Positions 1-8,878 of a stretch of DNA of 64,000 bases are shown one piece after another. Origin of the DNA: a virus. How positions within the stretch are numbered: the first letter of the stretch is position 1; every line of letters begins with the position of its first letter. The notes under the pieces are model-generated. The model searched no databases. It saw only the letters and a program-made list of their open reading frames with translations, and was not told the DNA's origin. Both the position numbers and the translations under genes were made by a program. The stretch is taken from positions 1 to 64,000 of IMG/VR virus record IMGVR_UViG_3300031772_000007; one strand, 5' to 3'.

Positions 1-1027
1 CCTTCAGAGCCGCACCGACTCCGTTGATGGCGGTCTGGATGAGCGCAGCCATCGCCGCCGCCGTCTCGACGCCCGTGTAGACGACCGCGACGTTCCCAGG
101 AGTGACGCCGCCACCATTGAGGTCGAACTCGAAGATGGTGGGCGGGTTGATGGTGCCGTCGTCGATGGTGAAGGTGTCCCCGTCGTTCGTGCTCGCTCCG
201 GCGACAGCCGTGATGGAGCCCGTAGCAGCGACGCCCGTGCCAGCTTGGGTGCGACCGAAGACGCGCCAGCCCTTCTGCGGGCCAGCCGCCTGCACTTCGA
301 TTTCTGAGCCGTCCGCGCTCTTGGTCAGCTCAACGAAGACCGCCTCGTTCGCGCCCGCGTCCGCGCCGTCGTTGATGGGGATGCCGGTGCGGTTGGTCGC
401 GTCGGCGTGCCTCATGTTGCCTTCGGACACCAGCTCCTTGTGGGTGTTACCCGCGGCGAGCACCAGCCCGCGCCACGCCTTGTTGACGACCAGCGCTTGC
501 GCGTCGGTGGTCTTCCCCGCGATGTTGGCGAGGTTCGCCGGAACGGTGGTGTCGGTGGTGTCGGTGGGGCGGGTGTAGACCGGAATCGCCGCGTCGAACG
601 TCACGCCCTTGATGGCAGCGCGGTCGGTGCGGGCGTAGTTGATGTCGTCCTCCAGGGAGTACGGCTTGCGCTCATCCCAGGTGACGCCCGCGGTCGGCCC
701 CTCGGCGATGCCGGTGGCGTTGGCGACCTTCACGCTGGTCGCGCTGACGTAATCCGTGATGAGCCAGGTGCCGTCGTTGCTGGCAGACCCGCTGATGACC
801 AGGAAGTTGCCCGGCGAGGCGACGGTGAAGGAGCCGCCGGTCATGCCGGCGATGGTCTGGATGCCCGACACCAGCGCGCTGAAGGTGAGGCTCTGCGTCC
901 CGGTGTTCCCCATCGGAGCGCCCAACCCCGCAGGCTCATCGACGCGGTTGCGTGAGCCGGACTGGGTGTACGACCCGGCGACATCGAGGGATTGGTCGAG
1001 GGCGTTGCTGTGCGTGTAGGCTGCCAT
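1..1027 (-). CDS. Tail fibre or receptor-binding structural protein, C-terminus cut off by the window
   Basis: The frame is open from an ATG at 1027 to the left edge (342 codons, no stop), so only the N-terminal part is present. The protein is rich in Thr, Ala, Gly and Asp. It contains a segment of the type GDTFTIDDG followed by a hydrophobic stretch and an Ala-rich helix, a pattern seen in repeated beta domains of large phage fibres. It is the last gene of the leftward tail module, after the fibre and small fibre-associated genes. The receptor-binding role is inferred from position and composition; no catalytic motif is visible. Confidence 0.6.
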   Translation of the reverse strand, partial: MAAYTHSNALDQSLDVAGSYTQSGSRNRVDEPAGLGAPMGNTGTQSLTFSALVSGIQTIAGMTGGSFTVASPGNFLVISGSASNDGTWLITDYVSATSVKVANATGIAEGPTAGVTWDERKPYSLEDDINYARTDRAAIKGVTFDAAIPVYTRPTDTTDTTVPANLANIAGKTTDAQALVVNKAWRGLVLAAGNTHKELVSEGNMRHADATNRTGIPINDGADAGANEAVFVELTKSADGSEIEVQAAGPQKGWRVFGRTQAGTGVAATGSITAVAGASTNDGDTFTIDDGTINPPTIFEFDLNGGGVTPGNVAVVYTGVETAAAMAALIQTAINGVGAALK

Positions 1028-1048
1028 TGGCGATGCTCCTGCTTGGGG

Positions 1049-1345
1049 TTAGGGGGCGATGACGTAGGAAGCTGAGAGGACGCTCTTGGGAATGGGGGCG
1101 AAGGTCAGGAAGGTGATGGTGTCGTAGCCGGTTCCCGGTCCTCCGCTCTCCGAGATGGTGAACTCCCCACCCGAGAGGAACATCTTGCGACCGTTGTGAT
1201 AGGCCGAGATGGCGATGGGGTCGAAGTGGTATGGCGTCGTGAACACGCGGTTCACCCCGTCCTTCACCCCCAGCAGCTCTGACTCGAAGAAGGTCCAGCC
1301 GGGCGTGAAGCTCGACGGGGCGTACCAGCCGAGCATCCTGGGCAC
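1049..1345 (-). CDS. Small tail-associated protein, unknown function
   Basis: 98 residues, rich in aromatic residues, Gly and Ser, with alternating beta-type hydrophobicity and a motif like NGRKMFLSGGEFTI in the centre. Such short beta-rich proteins next to fibre genes are often fibre tips or attachment domains. That is inference from context; no family is recognised with certainty. Confidence 0.6.
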   Translation of the reverse strand: MPRMLGWYAPSSFTPGWTFFESELLGVKDGVNRVFTTPYHFDPIAISAYHNGRKMFLSGGEFTISESGGPGTGYDTITFLTFAPIPKSVLSASYVIAP

Positions 1346-1348
1346 GAC

Positions 1349-1540
1349 CTACTTCCTCCAGTGCAGCACCACAAAGGCGCTCGTCACGAGCGCGGTGCCC
1401 CCTGCACAGGCCAACTGTACCGCTTCTGACCCCCTGTAGCCAAGGAAACCGAGGACGGCGACCGCAGCCAGCACTACCGGCCCCATGAAGCCGGAGCCCG
1501 GCGCTGCCTTCTTCTCCAAGCTCAACATGGACATCGCCAT
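1349..1540 (-). CDS. Small membrane protein, two predicted transmembrane helices (holin candidate)
   Basis: 63 residues. A short charged N-terminus is followed by two hydrophobic helices, about residues 18-35 and 41-58, and a C-terminal HWRK. Size, two membrane spans and basic end fit a class II holin, but holins cannot be identified by sequence alone and no endolysin lies beside it. It sits three bases from its neighbours inside the fibre operon, so a virion or unrelated membrane role is also possible. Confidence 0.5.
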   Translation of the reverse strand: MAMSMLSLEKKAAPGSGFMGPVVLAAVAVLGFLGYRGSEAVQLACAGGTALVTSAFVVLHWRK

Positions 1541-1543
1541 GGG

Positions 1544-1837
1544 CTACCTCGTGACCGCGTAGACCTCGACGTTGCGCGCCCCCGACGTGGACGGGGTGGC
1601 ATCCCGCAACCAGACCCGTCGCCGCAGGTGGTCCGACCAGACGATGGCCTTGCTCGGCCCGCTCGACTGGAGCCGCGCGTGGACGTTCACTCCGTCCCAG
1701 GACAGCTCCAGCGTCCCGTTATTGGCGTCGTTGTGGACGAGCTGTTCCGTCGCGTCAAACAGGAACTCGAACTGCGCCCGTGGGTCTGCGTAGCTCGTGA
1801 CCCCCTTGAGGTCGCGCCGGTCGAAGAAGTCAGCCAC
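1544..1837 (-). CDS. Small tail-module protein, paralogue of the next gene upstream
   Basis: 97 residues, no recognised family. The second half (a strand ending WDGV, then basic RRRVWLRDA and a final VEVYAV) lines up with the same region of the 90-residue product of 1848..2120 (LDGI, KKVWVRRA, VNVGAY). The two look like a tandem duplication of a small beta-rich structural protein in the fibre region. Function is unknown. Confidence 0.65.
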   Translation of the reverse strand: MADFFDRRDLKGVTSYADPRAQFEFLFDATEQLVHNDANNGTLELSWDGVNVHARLQSSGPSKAIVWSDHLRRRVWLRDATPSTSGARNVEVYAVTR

Positions 1838-1847
1838 GGATGCGCTC

Positions 1848-2120
1848 CTACAGCGTGTAGGCTCCGACGTTCACGCTCGCGGCCGTCCCCGCCGCCGCGC
1901 GCCGCACCCAGACCTTCTTGCAGCGGGCGTCGAGCCGGGTGGGTGAGGTGTCCGCCGCCTTGATGAGCTTGGCGTCGTTGATGCCGTCGAGGGAGACGTA
2001 GGCATCCCCGCCGGAGGTGACTTCGAGAAGGAGGTACAGCGGCTCGAAGTTGCAGGCGAGGTCAGGAAGGGTCGGGTAGGTTGCCCCCGAGGGGCTGGCG
2101 ACGGTGCTCTGAAAGGACAT
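1848..2120 (-). CDS. Small tail-module protein, paralogue of the next gene downstream
   Basis: 90 residues with the pattern LDGI, KKVWVRR and a terminal VNVGAYTL, matching the product of 1544..1837. It lies between the 749-residue fibre-type protein and its paralogue. A virion location is inferred from context only. Confidence 0.65.
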   Translation of the reverse strand: MSFQSTVASPSGATYPTLPDLACNFEPLYLLLEVTSGGDAYVSLDGINDAKLIKAADTSPTRLDARCKKVWVRRAAAGTAASVNVGAYTL

Positions 2121-2147
2121 GGGTTCTCCTCGTTGGGAAGGGTTCTA

Positions 2148-4397
2148 TCAGATTTCCGAGTCCGCAACCCAGTGGCCGCTCAGGTCGTCCCCGACCACCG
2201 GGGCACCCGCGGTGTTCAGCACCTCGAAGTTGCGGCGGGTGGGCTGGAACTCCGCGACGGCGATGAGCGTGACGGCGTTCTTGCGCCAGCTCCCCGTTCC
2301 ACCTGCCACGTTGTCGTAGAAGGTGAAGGTCGGAATGCGCCACTTCGGAGCACAGAACGCGATGCGCGGAGCGAACCGGGCGTTGTTGAGAGTCAGCGCA
2401 TCGACGCCCAGCGCTGTGACGGTCGCCGGGTCGGTGTCAACCTCGTAGGACTTCTCGAAGAAGCGCTGGCAGAGCGCCAGCTCGCCCTCGTAGCTTCCGC
2501 CTGCCCAGGCGAAGAAGCCCGTCGTCGCCCCGGCCCGCTGCACCTGGACGAGGGTGACGGAGAAGTTGTCCGTCGCCCCACCCACCCCGGTCGGGGTATG
2601 GACGAACAGGAGGCCGAGACAGGTGGCGTTGTTCGGCAAGGTGACACCTGCGGTGACGGTGAACACCCCGCCAGCCGACACGTCAGAATCGACGAGCACC
2701 GTGTTCCCGGTGGCGTAGGCCGCGCCGCCAGCGAACAGCGTCTCGCTGGTCGCCCCGGTGCCGTAGATGAGCTTGGCGTGCAGGGTGCCGGTGAAGCCCG
2801 CCCCCTTGCCGATGACGAAGGACGCCTGGAGGGTCTGCGTGAGCTGCGCGGAGCGGTGCAACAGGTCGCGGTCAATCTCTTGGCAGAGGTAGCGCGGAGC
2901 CGCCGATGCCTCTGCCGGACCGCGCTGCACCTGGAGGAAGTTGGTGCCCAGGACGGGGTACTTCGTGAGGACGCCCGCGCCCGCGGGGTCACTGTGCCAG
3001 GCGTGCCACCTGTCGGCCAAGAAGACCTGCGGGGTGTTACCGAAGTTGACCGGCCCGACCCCACGCTGCCAGAAGTCCATCTTGCCGTTGATGGCGAGGT
3101 TGGGCGACGCCATCGAGTCCACGTAGCCCTTGTTCGCCGCGTCGTGCCCGTCCACCGGGTCGGAGACTCCCTGAATGGCGCGGTAGTGGAAGAACGACAT
3201 CAGGTTGCCGGTCGTCGGGTCGATGCTCCACGTCGGCAGACCGTTGGCTACGAGGAGCAGCGGGTGGTTCGTCACCGAACCCATCAGCACGACGCCCGAG
3301 GGGTCGATGGGCTGCACCGTGGCGACGACCTGCCCGCCGCCAGCTCGGCTTTCGAGGAGGAGCGTTCCGTCCCCGTTGATGTAGCCGACCGTCTGCCCGG
3401 CTCCGTTCAGGATGTGAACCGCTCGCGTGGTCGCGTCAGGGGTTTGCAGCTTAAGGACGTGCCGACCAGGGACGGCGGACTTCAGGTACACCGTGTCAGG
3501 GATGGGGGTGGGACTCGCCGCGTCCACTCGAACGGCGTTGGGGAGCGCCCCAACTGGCGGACCGATGATGAGGTAGGGCTCGGCCAGCGTGCCGTCAGCT
3601 CCACCCACTCCGTCGAACCAGAGGTCGAAGCTGCCCGCGTAGGCTGCGCCCACCGCGCCAATCTGCCGCACGACGGTTCCAGGCGTCAGTGACGGGAGCG
3701 CGAGGTCGCTGACGTAGACCGCCTGCCCGAGCACCGCTCCGGGGATGGCGACGCCCTCGTACCGCCCGATGTAGCGCACTTGGATGAGGTCGCCCGGCGC
3801 GATGGCCCCGCCGCCCACCTTGCCGATGACGATGCACAGGGGTTGCTGCACGTCGAGCGCCGTCGTTGCGGTCGCCATGTCGAGGATGGGTAGGTTCTCC
3901 TGCCCCGGCAGGCCAATCTTGATGGCCTGCGTTCCAGTCATACGGACGATGTTGCCCGTTCCTGGGGTGCCTGCACCCGCGACGCCTACCATCACGCCGG
4001 GGTCGGCGAGCAGATGGTCGATGCGCTGGAGGTAGCCGTTGTTCGCCAGTGCCCAGCCTCGCGTCCCGTCCTCAACCGTCTCCCCCGCCGCCGGGATGCG
4101 CTCCCTCGTCTTGACTTGCCGCACCGCGCAGATGACTTGATTGCGCTGCTCGGTCGGCAGCGTGGCGTTGACCACCAGCTCGATGAGGTAGGTGCCCTCC
4201 TTCTTCGGCGTGAAGGTGGGATTCTGGAGCGTCGTCGAGGAAAGCGCGTCCGCCGTGCCCGCGGGCTGGTCGAGGACGCTCCACAGGTACGTCAGCTCCA
4301 ACCCGATGTTGGCGTTGTCGAGTTGGACGAGCAGGTTGATGGGCAGGTCGTTGTCGCTGCCCGGCGTGCCGTTCACAGTAATAAGAGCTTGGGGCAC
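2148..4397 (-). CDS. Large tail fibre protein
   Basis: 749 residues. The N-terminal ~100 residues resemble an Ig or PKD-like beta sandwich (ITVNGTPGSDN, then LTYLWSVLD and a GTYLIELVV strand). The middle is Gly/Ala-rich and beta-type. The C-terminal ~320 residues begin with an NLAINGKMDFWQRG motif, typical of the receptor-facing end of many phage fibres, which usually precedes a carbohydrate-binding jelly-roll. It lies beyond the baseplate genes and is the longest fibre candidate in the window. Host receptor binding is inferred. Confidence 0.75.
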   Translation of the reverse strand: MPQALITVNGTPGSDNDLPINLLVQLDNANIGLELTYLWSVLDQPAGTADALSSTTLQNPTFTPKKEGTYLIELVVNATLPTEQRNQVICAVRQVKTRERIPAAGETVEDGTRGWALANNGYLQRIDHLLADPGVMVGVAGAGTPGTGNIVRMTGTQAIKIGLPGQENLPILDMATATTALDVQQPLCIVIGKVGGGAIAPGDLIQVRYIGRYEGVAIPGAVLGQAVYVSDLALPSLTPGTVVRQIGAVGAAYAGSFDLWFDGVGGADGTLAEPYLIIGPPVGALPNAVRVDAASPTPIPDTVYLKSAVPGRHVLKLQTPDATTRAVHILNGAGQTVGYINGDGTLLLESRAGGGQVVATVQPIDPSGVVLMGSVTNHPLLLVANGLPTWSIDPTTGNLMSFFHYRAIQGVSDPVDGHDAANKGYVDSMASPNLAINGKMDFWQRGVGPVNFGNTPQVFLADRWHAWHSDPAGAGVLTKYPVLGTNFLQVQRGPAEASAAPRYLCQEIDRDLLHRSAQLTQTLQASFVIGKGAGFTGTLHAKLIYGTGATSETLFAGGAAYATGNTVLVDSDVSAGGVFTVTAGVTLPNNATCLGLLFVHTPTGVGGATDNFSVTLVQVQRAGATTGFFAWAGGSYEGELALCQRFFEKSYEVDTDPATVTALGVDALTLNNARFAPRIAFCAPKWRIPTFTFYDNVAGGTGSWRKNAVTLIAVAEFQPTRRNFEVLNTAGAPVVGDDLSGHWVADSEI

Positions 4398-4400
4398 TTG

Positions 4401-4937
4401 CTAGCCCTCCAGGTGTGCCCACCGAACGCCGGAGAGTATCCGGCTCACTGTGGACTGGTTGACTCCAAAGGAAGCAGCAACGCTGGCCTGCGTGGCTCCT
4501 CCAGCGACGGCGAGCTTGACCGCTAGAACCTCCCGAGCGCCAAGCCGCGCCATTCCGTTGCGCTCCCCGCGAGCGGCTACCTCGCGCATCTTGCTCCGAA
4601 GTGAATCACCGCGCGCCTGCCGCCCCTTACTAACGGCGTCCTCGGAATTATCCTTGTGCGAACCCAGGAACAGGTGAGTGTCATTCACGCACGAAGGGTT
4701 GTCGCAGCCGTGCAGCACAAGCCTTCCGGGCGGGATGGGACCGTGCTTTCGCTCCCACGCCCAACGGTGTGCGAGAACCTTCCCCCACCTTCCTCCAACC
4801 TCTACTGAGAACACGCCGTAACCATGACGGTTCCGAGCCGCAGTCCACTCGATACAACCGCGAGCGGAACCGTGCCGAGTTTTTGAGTTGAAGCGCTCTA
4901 CGTCTGAGGCAAATGACCATCTGGGCATGGTTGCCAT
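4401..4937 (-). CDS. HNH homing endonuclease with C-terminal helix-turn-helix
   Basis: 178 residues from ATG 4937 (an in-frame extension to 4982 lacks support). Residues 54-95 form an HNH_3-type site: H76, C78, N80, C83 and H88 in a HGCDNPSCVNDTHLFLG context, followed by the usual KDN and KGRQARGD segment. Residues 147-170 (GGATQASVAASFGVN and on) look like a helix-turn-helix for target recognition. It is inserted between two tail-fibre-region genes, a common place for free-standing homing endonucleases. It probably plays no part in virion assembly. Confidence 0.85.
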   Translation of the reverse strand: MATMPRWSFASDVERFNSKTRHGSARGCIEWTAARNRHGYGVFSVEVGGRWGKVLAHRWAWERKHGPIPPGRLVLHGCDNPSCVNDTHLFLGSHKDNSEDAVSKGRQARGDSLRSKMREVAARGERNGMARLGAREVLAVKLAVAGGATQASVAASFGVNQSTVSRILSGVRWAHLEG

Positions 4938-4994
4938 TATGCCACAGGTCATCACCGTTAGCGACCACCCCGCTTGGGGCATCGGAGCCTCCTG

Positions 4995-6188
4995 CTAGTA
5001 GTGGAAGTCCACTGAGAATCGGTATGCGGTCGGGTCTGGCCGGAAGGTGTCGGTCGTGGCCCCGTTCTGGTGAAACGTGTTCCAGAAGAGGAAGAAGCAC
5101 GGCTGCCCGAGGGCCACGTTCACCGTGGGTTGCGTCTTGGCCGGGTCCGCCAGGAATGTCTGCATCGCCGTGTTGACAGGGAAGTCGGCGCGGACCCCGA
5201 TGTTGGTGGGCACGAGGAAACCAGTCGAGGTGTAGAGAGGGTCAATCACTACCGAACCGAACCCTGCGGCAGACGCGGGAAGACCGCCGGCGAAGATGTA
5301 GATGCCGGTCGCGTCAGCGTTTATTGGGTTCTTGCGTGAGGCGACGACCATCACTCCCGGAGGGGCGGCCACTCCCGTCAGGGCAGGGGCGACCGTGGCG
5401 GGGAACGCGGGAAACTCAACCCGCCCCGCGGCGCGCCCCATCCCGCTCGGCAGCAGGAGGCTCCGCATGTCCCTGATGTACCCTTCAGCGACGGTGGTAG
5501 GCGACCCAGCCGGGAAGGCCACCTCTGCAACCTTCATGTAGCCCGCCGGAACCGTCGCCACCGCGCCGTCCGCCGCGTAGCGGTAGCTGATGCTCGCCGT
5601 GCTGCTTCCCGCGTCGCTGACGACCTCAGTGCTGCCGTCCATCAGGAAGGAGAGGGTCTTGTTCACCAGAGCCGGGTTGAACTTCTCGGTCCCCACGTCG
5701 AACACGTCCCGGCTGAGTAGGTCGCCGAGTGCTCGGCGATACTTCACGCACACGATGTCCGTCCGCCCGGTGGGGCCGCCGGTCGGGATGCCCGCCAGCT
5801 CGAACGATGGCGTCAGCGGGTTGGTCTGCTGATTCAGGATGAGAGGCTTGTACGCGGACGGATCGTTGAGACTCGGGACGCCGCCGATGTTCGAGGGCAC
5901 GTCGCCCGGCGCGTACATGAACCCGAAGCCGGGGTCCACCGTGACGGCGAGCGACACGGGACTGGTCGGTCGAACCTTGAACGCGCCTCCAATGACACCG
6001 TTCGGCGGGAGGGCGTTGTGGTCGTCAAAGTCGCCCGCCCGCGGGGAGAAGGAAGTCCCCAGCACGTCGCGCAGCGCGCGGTCCGTCTCCGTCTGGAGGT
6101 GCAGGATGTCGTCGGTGATGGGGCGCTCCAGCGGGTTGATGACGCTGCGGGCGAACGGGAAGTCCATCAGGGAGGCGGGAGTCGGCAT
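4995..6188 (-). CDS. Tail fibre or baseplate-attached structural protein
   Basis: 397 residues. The N-terminus (SVINPLERPITDDILHLQTE) looks like a short coiled segment that anchors to the baseplate. The rest is beta-rich with a VDPGFGFMYAP strand and an aromatic C-terminus. It follows the wedge genes and precedes the large fibre, the usual place for a fibre connector or short tail fibre. No enzyme motif is seen; the role is inferred from gene order. Confidence 0.65.
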   Translation of the reverse strand: MPTPASLMDFPFARSVINPLERPITDDILHLQTETDRALRDVLGTSFSPRAGDFDDHNALPPNGVIGGAFKVRPTSPVSLAVTVDPGFGFMYAPGDVPSNIGGVPSLNDPSAYKPLILNQQTNPLTPSFELAGIPTGGPTGRTDIVCVKYRRALGDLLSRDVFDVGTEKFNPALVNKTLSFLMDGSTEVVSDAGSSTASISYRYAADGAVATVPAGYMKVAEVAFPAGSPTTVAEGYIRDMRSLLLPSGMGRAAGRVEFPAFPATVAPALTGVAAPPGVMVVASRKNPINADATGIYIFAGGLPASAAGFGSVVIDPLYTSTGFLVPTNIGVRADFPVNTAMQTFLADPAKTQPTVNVALGQPCFFLFWNTFHQNGATTDTFRPDPTAYRFSVDFHY

Positions 6189-6190
6189 GG

Positions 6191-7648
6191 CTATTGTCCC
6201 TCAAGTTCCAGAACGGCGTTGATACCTGCCGCCTTCACATTCTGCAAGGTGGCGTAGAGGTTGGCGTACAGCGTGTTGAGCTTCTGGTCGTAGCCGTTCC
6301 AGCAACCCTGAAGGTAGCCGCCCGCCAAGGTGCTCGGGACGTTCCAGGCACAGAGCGCGCGCCGACCGTGCAGGTTGGCGAGCCCGCTCTCGTCGATGAA
6401 CGGATCAACGTAGGTGTCGTCGGGGTTCTTGTGGTTCCAAACCATCCCGAAGTCGGAGAGCGGGGAGAGCCCAGTGACCACCACGATGAAGCTCCCCCGC
6501 GCCAGGTTTTCACTCAACCAGCGGTTGCGGTACGGCACCGGGGGTCGCGGGTCGTTCCACACGAAGCAGTTGGGGTCGAAGTCCGTGCCGCCGTGAGTCT
6601 CGCCCGGCGCGTTCCAGCAGGTCTGAAGCCGGATGTCCCACGTCTCGATGAACACCGCGATGCCGTCCACCGGCTCCAGCAGCAGGCGCAGGTTCCGCAG
6701 CACGGCGTCCGGGCTGATGTTGTCCGGCAGCGCCCGGATGCGCGCCCGATAGGGGTCGTCCTGCTCACCGGGCTGCCGGAAGATGCCTCGGTCGGCCCCA
6801 TGCTGGTCGAGGGCCGCGTCGGAGCCGGGGGTGAAGCCAAGCGCCGGGGCTCCCGTCGCCTGAATCTGGAACACCGTGAAGGTGCGGTCCACCGAGTCGT
6901 AAGCAGGCTCGTAGACCGACCAGGCAACCACCGCCGGTCCGAACGCGCTGCCGGTCGGGTTCCGAACCTGCAACGTGCTCGTCGCTGAGTCGTACCCGGT
7001 GACGTAGAACGTCCCTGAGTCGTTCGGCCCAGCTCCGGTGAAGGAGATGAACTTGCCGATGAGCGCCTGCCCCGCCGCCGGAAGCCCGAGAACCGCCTGC
7101 GAGCCCAGCGAGGGAGCGGCGAAGGTCAGCGTGTTGCTCCCAGAGTTGGTCGGGGCGTCCGCTGGCGTGACTTCGACGGGGGTGACGAGGGTGTCGATCT
7201 CCCCCTCCAGCACCTCGCCGTCCGCCGCCGTTACCTGCCCTGGAACGTCGTACTCGTAGCCCTTGTAGAGCGCCACCACGTTCGCGGTGTGTCCGAGGTC
7301 AGCGGGCGTGAACACGGCGTCCGTCGTCGTCCGGTACTGCCGCCCGGACTTGCTCGCCTGCACGACGGTCCCCGCGCGCATGACGATGGGCACGGCGTTC
7401 GGTGCCTCCCGCGCGAAGGCCACCCGCCCCGTCGTGAACGCTCCCCCGGTGGCGGTAAGGATGAAGGCATCCTTCCCGAGCCGACTCACCGCCAGCGAGC
7501 CGCGCGCCGCGAGATTCGCGTAGGCTTGCAGCACCTCATATCCCGGTCCGGGGTCCTTGAGGGAGGACAGGTACTCGTCCGGCAGGAGCTTGGCGAACAG
7601 GTCCAGAACGTCCTGTTGCGTCAACGGCGTGATGAAGGGAGGGGGCAT
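6191..7648 (-). CDS. Baseplate wedge protein, second J-like protein
   Basis: 485 residues. The N-terminal part (LLPDEYLSSLKDPGPGYEVL) and the DDPYRARI segment near residue 300 resemble J-type wedge proteins, which carry a beta insertion (here about residues 85-260) before a C-terminal domain. The C-terminal third is Trp- and Cys-rich, ending in a helix. It lies three bases from the J-like gene upstream. A wedge or fibre-adaptor role is likely; the exact equivalent in P2 or T4 is not clear. Confidence 0.6.
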   Translation of the reverse strand: MPPPFITPLTQQDVLDLFAKLLPDEYLSSLKDPGPGYEVLQAYANLAARGSLAVSRLGKDAFILTATGGAFTTGRVAFAREAPNAVPIVMRAGTVVQASKSGRQYRTTTDAVFTPADLGHTANVVALYKGYEYDVPGQVTAADGEVLEGEIDTLVTPVEVTPADAPTNSGSNTLTFAAPSLGSQAVLGLPAAGQALIGKFISFTGAGPNDSGTFYVTGYDSATSTLQVRNPTGSAFGPAVVAWSVYEPAYDSVDRTFTVFQIQATGAPALGFTPGSDAALDQHGADRGIFRQPGEQDDPYRARIRALPDNISPDAVLRNLRLLLEPVDGIAVFIETWDIRLQTCWNAPGETHGGTDFDPNCFVWNDPRPPVPYRNRWLSENLARGSFIVVVTGLSPLSDFGMVWNHKNPDDTYVDPFIDESGLANLHGRRALCAWNVPSTLAGGYLQGCWNGYDQKLNTLYANLYATLQNVKAAGINAVLELEGQ

Positions 7649-7651
7649 GGG

Positions 7652-8869
7652 CTAGACCGCGGTGAAGGAATCCGGGTTTTGACCCGTCATCAAAGGTTGG
7701 TTGGTCTGCGCGGCGATAGCGGTGACGAGTCCCAGGCTCGTCCTGAGCACCTGAAGAGGCTTCGCCACGACGTTCCCGAGGGGGCTGACGATGCTCGCCG
7801 CTGCGAGCCCGGGGACGACCGCCAGAGCGTTCTGAAGGTCGATGAGGACGATGGGCTCGCCGGGGAACAGCGCGTTGACGTACCCCACTGCCGCTGCCCG
7901 TGCCTGGAGCGCAGCAGAGGACACGTCGATTCCCGCTTGGAAGGTCAGGGAGAGCTGGATGGCTTGGAGGACCGTGCTCGCCACGTAGACCTGCACGAAG
8001 ATACCCGCCGGTCGAACGTCCGCGAGGGCGTTGAACACCGTCTGCGCGAGGAGCTGACTCTGCGCCATGTACCTCGGGGGGATGGCACTCAGGTCCACGA
8101 ACTGCTCGGTGAAGGCGTCGCTGATGACGAGCTGCACGAGACGTGCAGGTCTACCCAGCGCGTCGATGACCTCGAAAGCCGTCGCCTTCTGCACCCCGGG
8201 TACACCCAGCGCTGCCTCTTCGATGGCCCCGATGGTGCCTCGCCGGACGGTCGTGAAGTACCGCCGCGCCCGATCCCGGAGGCTGTCGTCCGTCTCCGCA
8301 TCATCCCCACCGGAGGTGGCAAGGGGATTCGACACCGTGAGGTCCGACGGCGAGTTGGGAACGACCCCGAGGATGTTGATGAGGGTGTTCGCCTTCGCGT
8401 TCTGATTCGCCCCTGCCAGGACGCTTCGGACCGCCACCGTGACAGGTCCCGTCGTGCCCGTGGGGAAGGGTACGCTCTCCGTCGTGATGAACTGCACCCC
8501 GTCCGGTGTCTGGAGCTGGAGGTTCGCGGGGATGCTCAACAGGGGAGGCGCGGGAGCGATGGTCCTGAACTGCACGCTCCCAAGCGAGGCTGCCGCGGGC
8601 TTCCGCACGATGCCGTAGCGATCAAACACCACCCTGTCGAGCGCGGTGCTGTTCTGATCCGCACCCGGTGCGGAGTCGAGGTACACCCCCGCGGCCACCT
8701 CCGCGAGCTGTCCCATCACCTCGTCCGCCGCCGCCGATCCAGAGGCGACGAGGATGTTGGCGTCCGCCCCGTCCCGCTCCACCGCGTCACGGGACACCTG
8801 CGCGTTGCGCGTGAGAACTTCGTCCCGGGCGATGCGGAAGAGATCGTCGAAGTTGGGGAAATCCGGCAT
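7652..8869 (-). CDS. Baseplate J-like protein
   Basis: 405 residues with the layout of baseplate J/gp47 family proteins: an N-terminal helical region, a GVYLDSAPGADQNSTALDR segment near residue 80, a strand-rich centre containing GPVTVAVRSVLAGANQNAKA, and the DDSLRDRARRYF motif near residue 195. This family builds the wedge ring around the hub in contractile tails. The gp25-like gene lies directly upstream, as in P2-type operons. Confidence 0.85.
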   Translation of the reverse strand: MPDFPNFDDLFRIARDEVLTRNAQVSRDAVERDGADANILVASGSAAADEVMGQLAEVAAGVYLDSAPGADQNSTALDRVVFDRYGIVRKPAAASLGSVQFRTIAPAPPLLSIPANLQLQTPDGVQFITTESVPFPTGTTGPVTVAVRSVLAGANQNAKANTLINILGVVPNSPSDLTVSNPLATSGGDDAETDDSLRDRARRYFTTVRRGTIGAIEEAALGVPGVQKATAFEVIDALGRPARLVQLVISDAFTEQFVDLSAIPPRYMAQSQLLAQTVFNALADVRPAGIFVQVYVASTVLQAIQLSLTFQAGIDVSSAALQARAAAVGYVNALFPGEPIVLIDLQNALAVVPGLAAASIVSPLGNVVAKPLQVLRTSLGLVTAIAAQTNQPLMTGQNPDSFTAV

Positions 8870-8878
8870 TTTCGTCTC

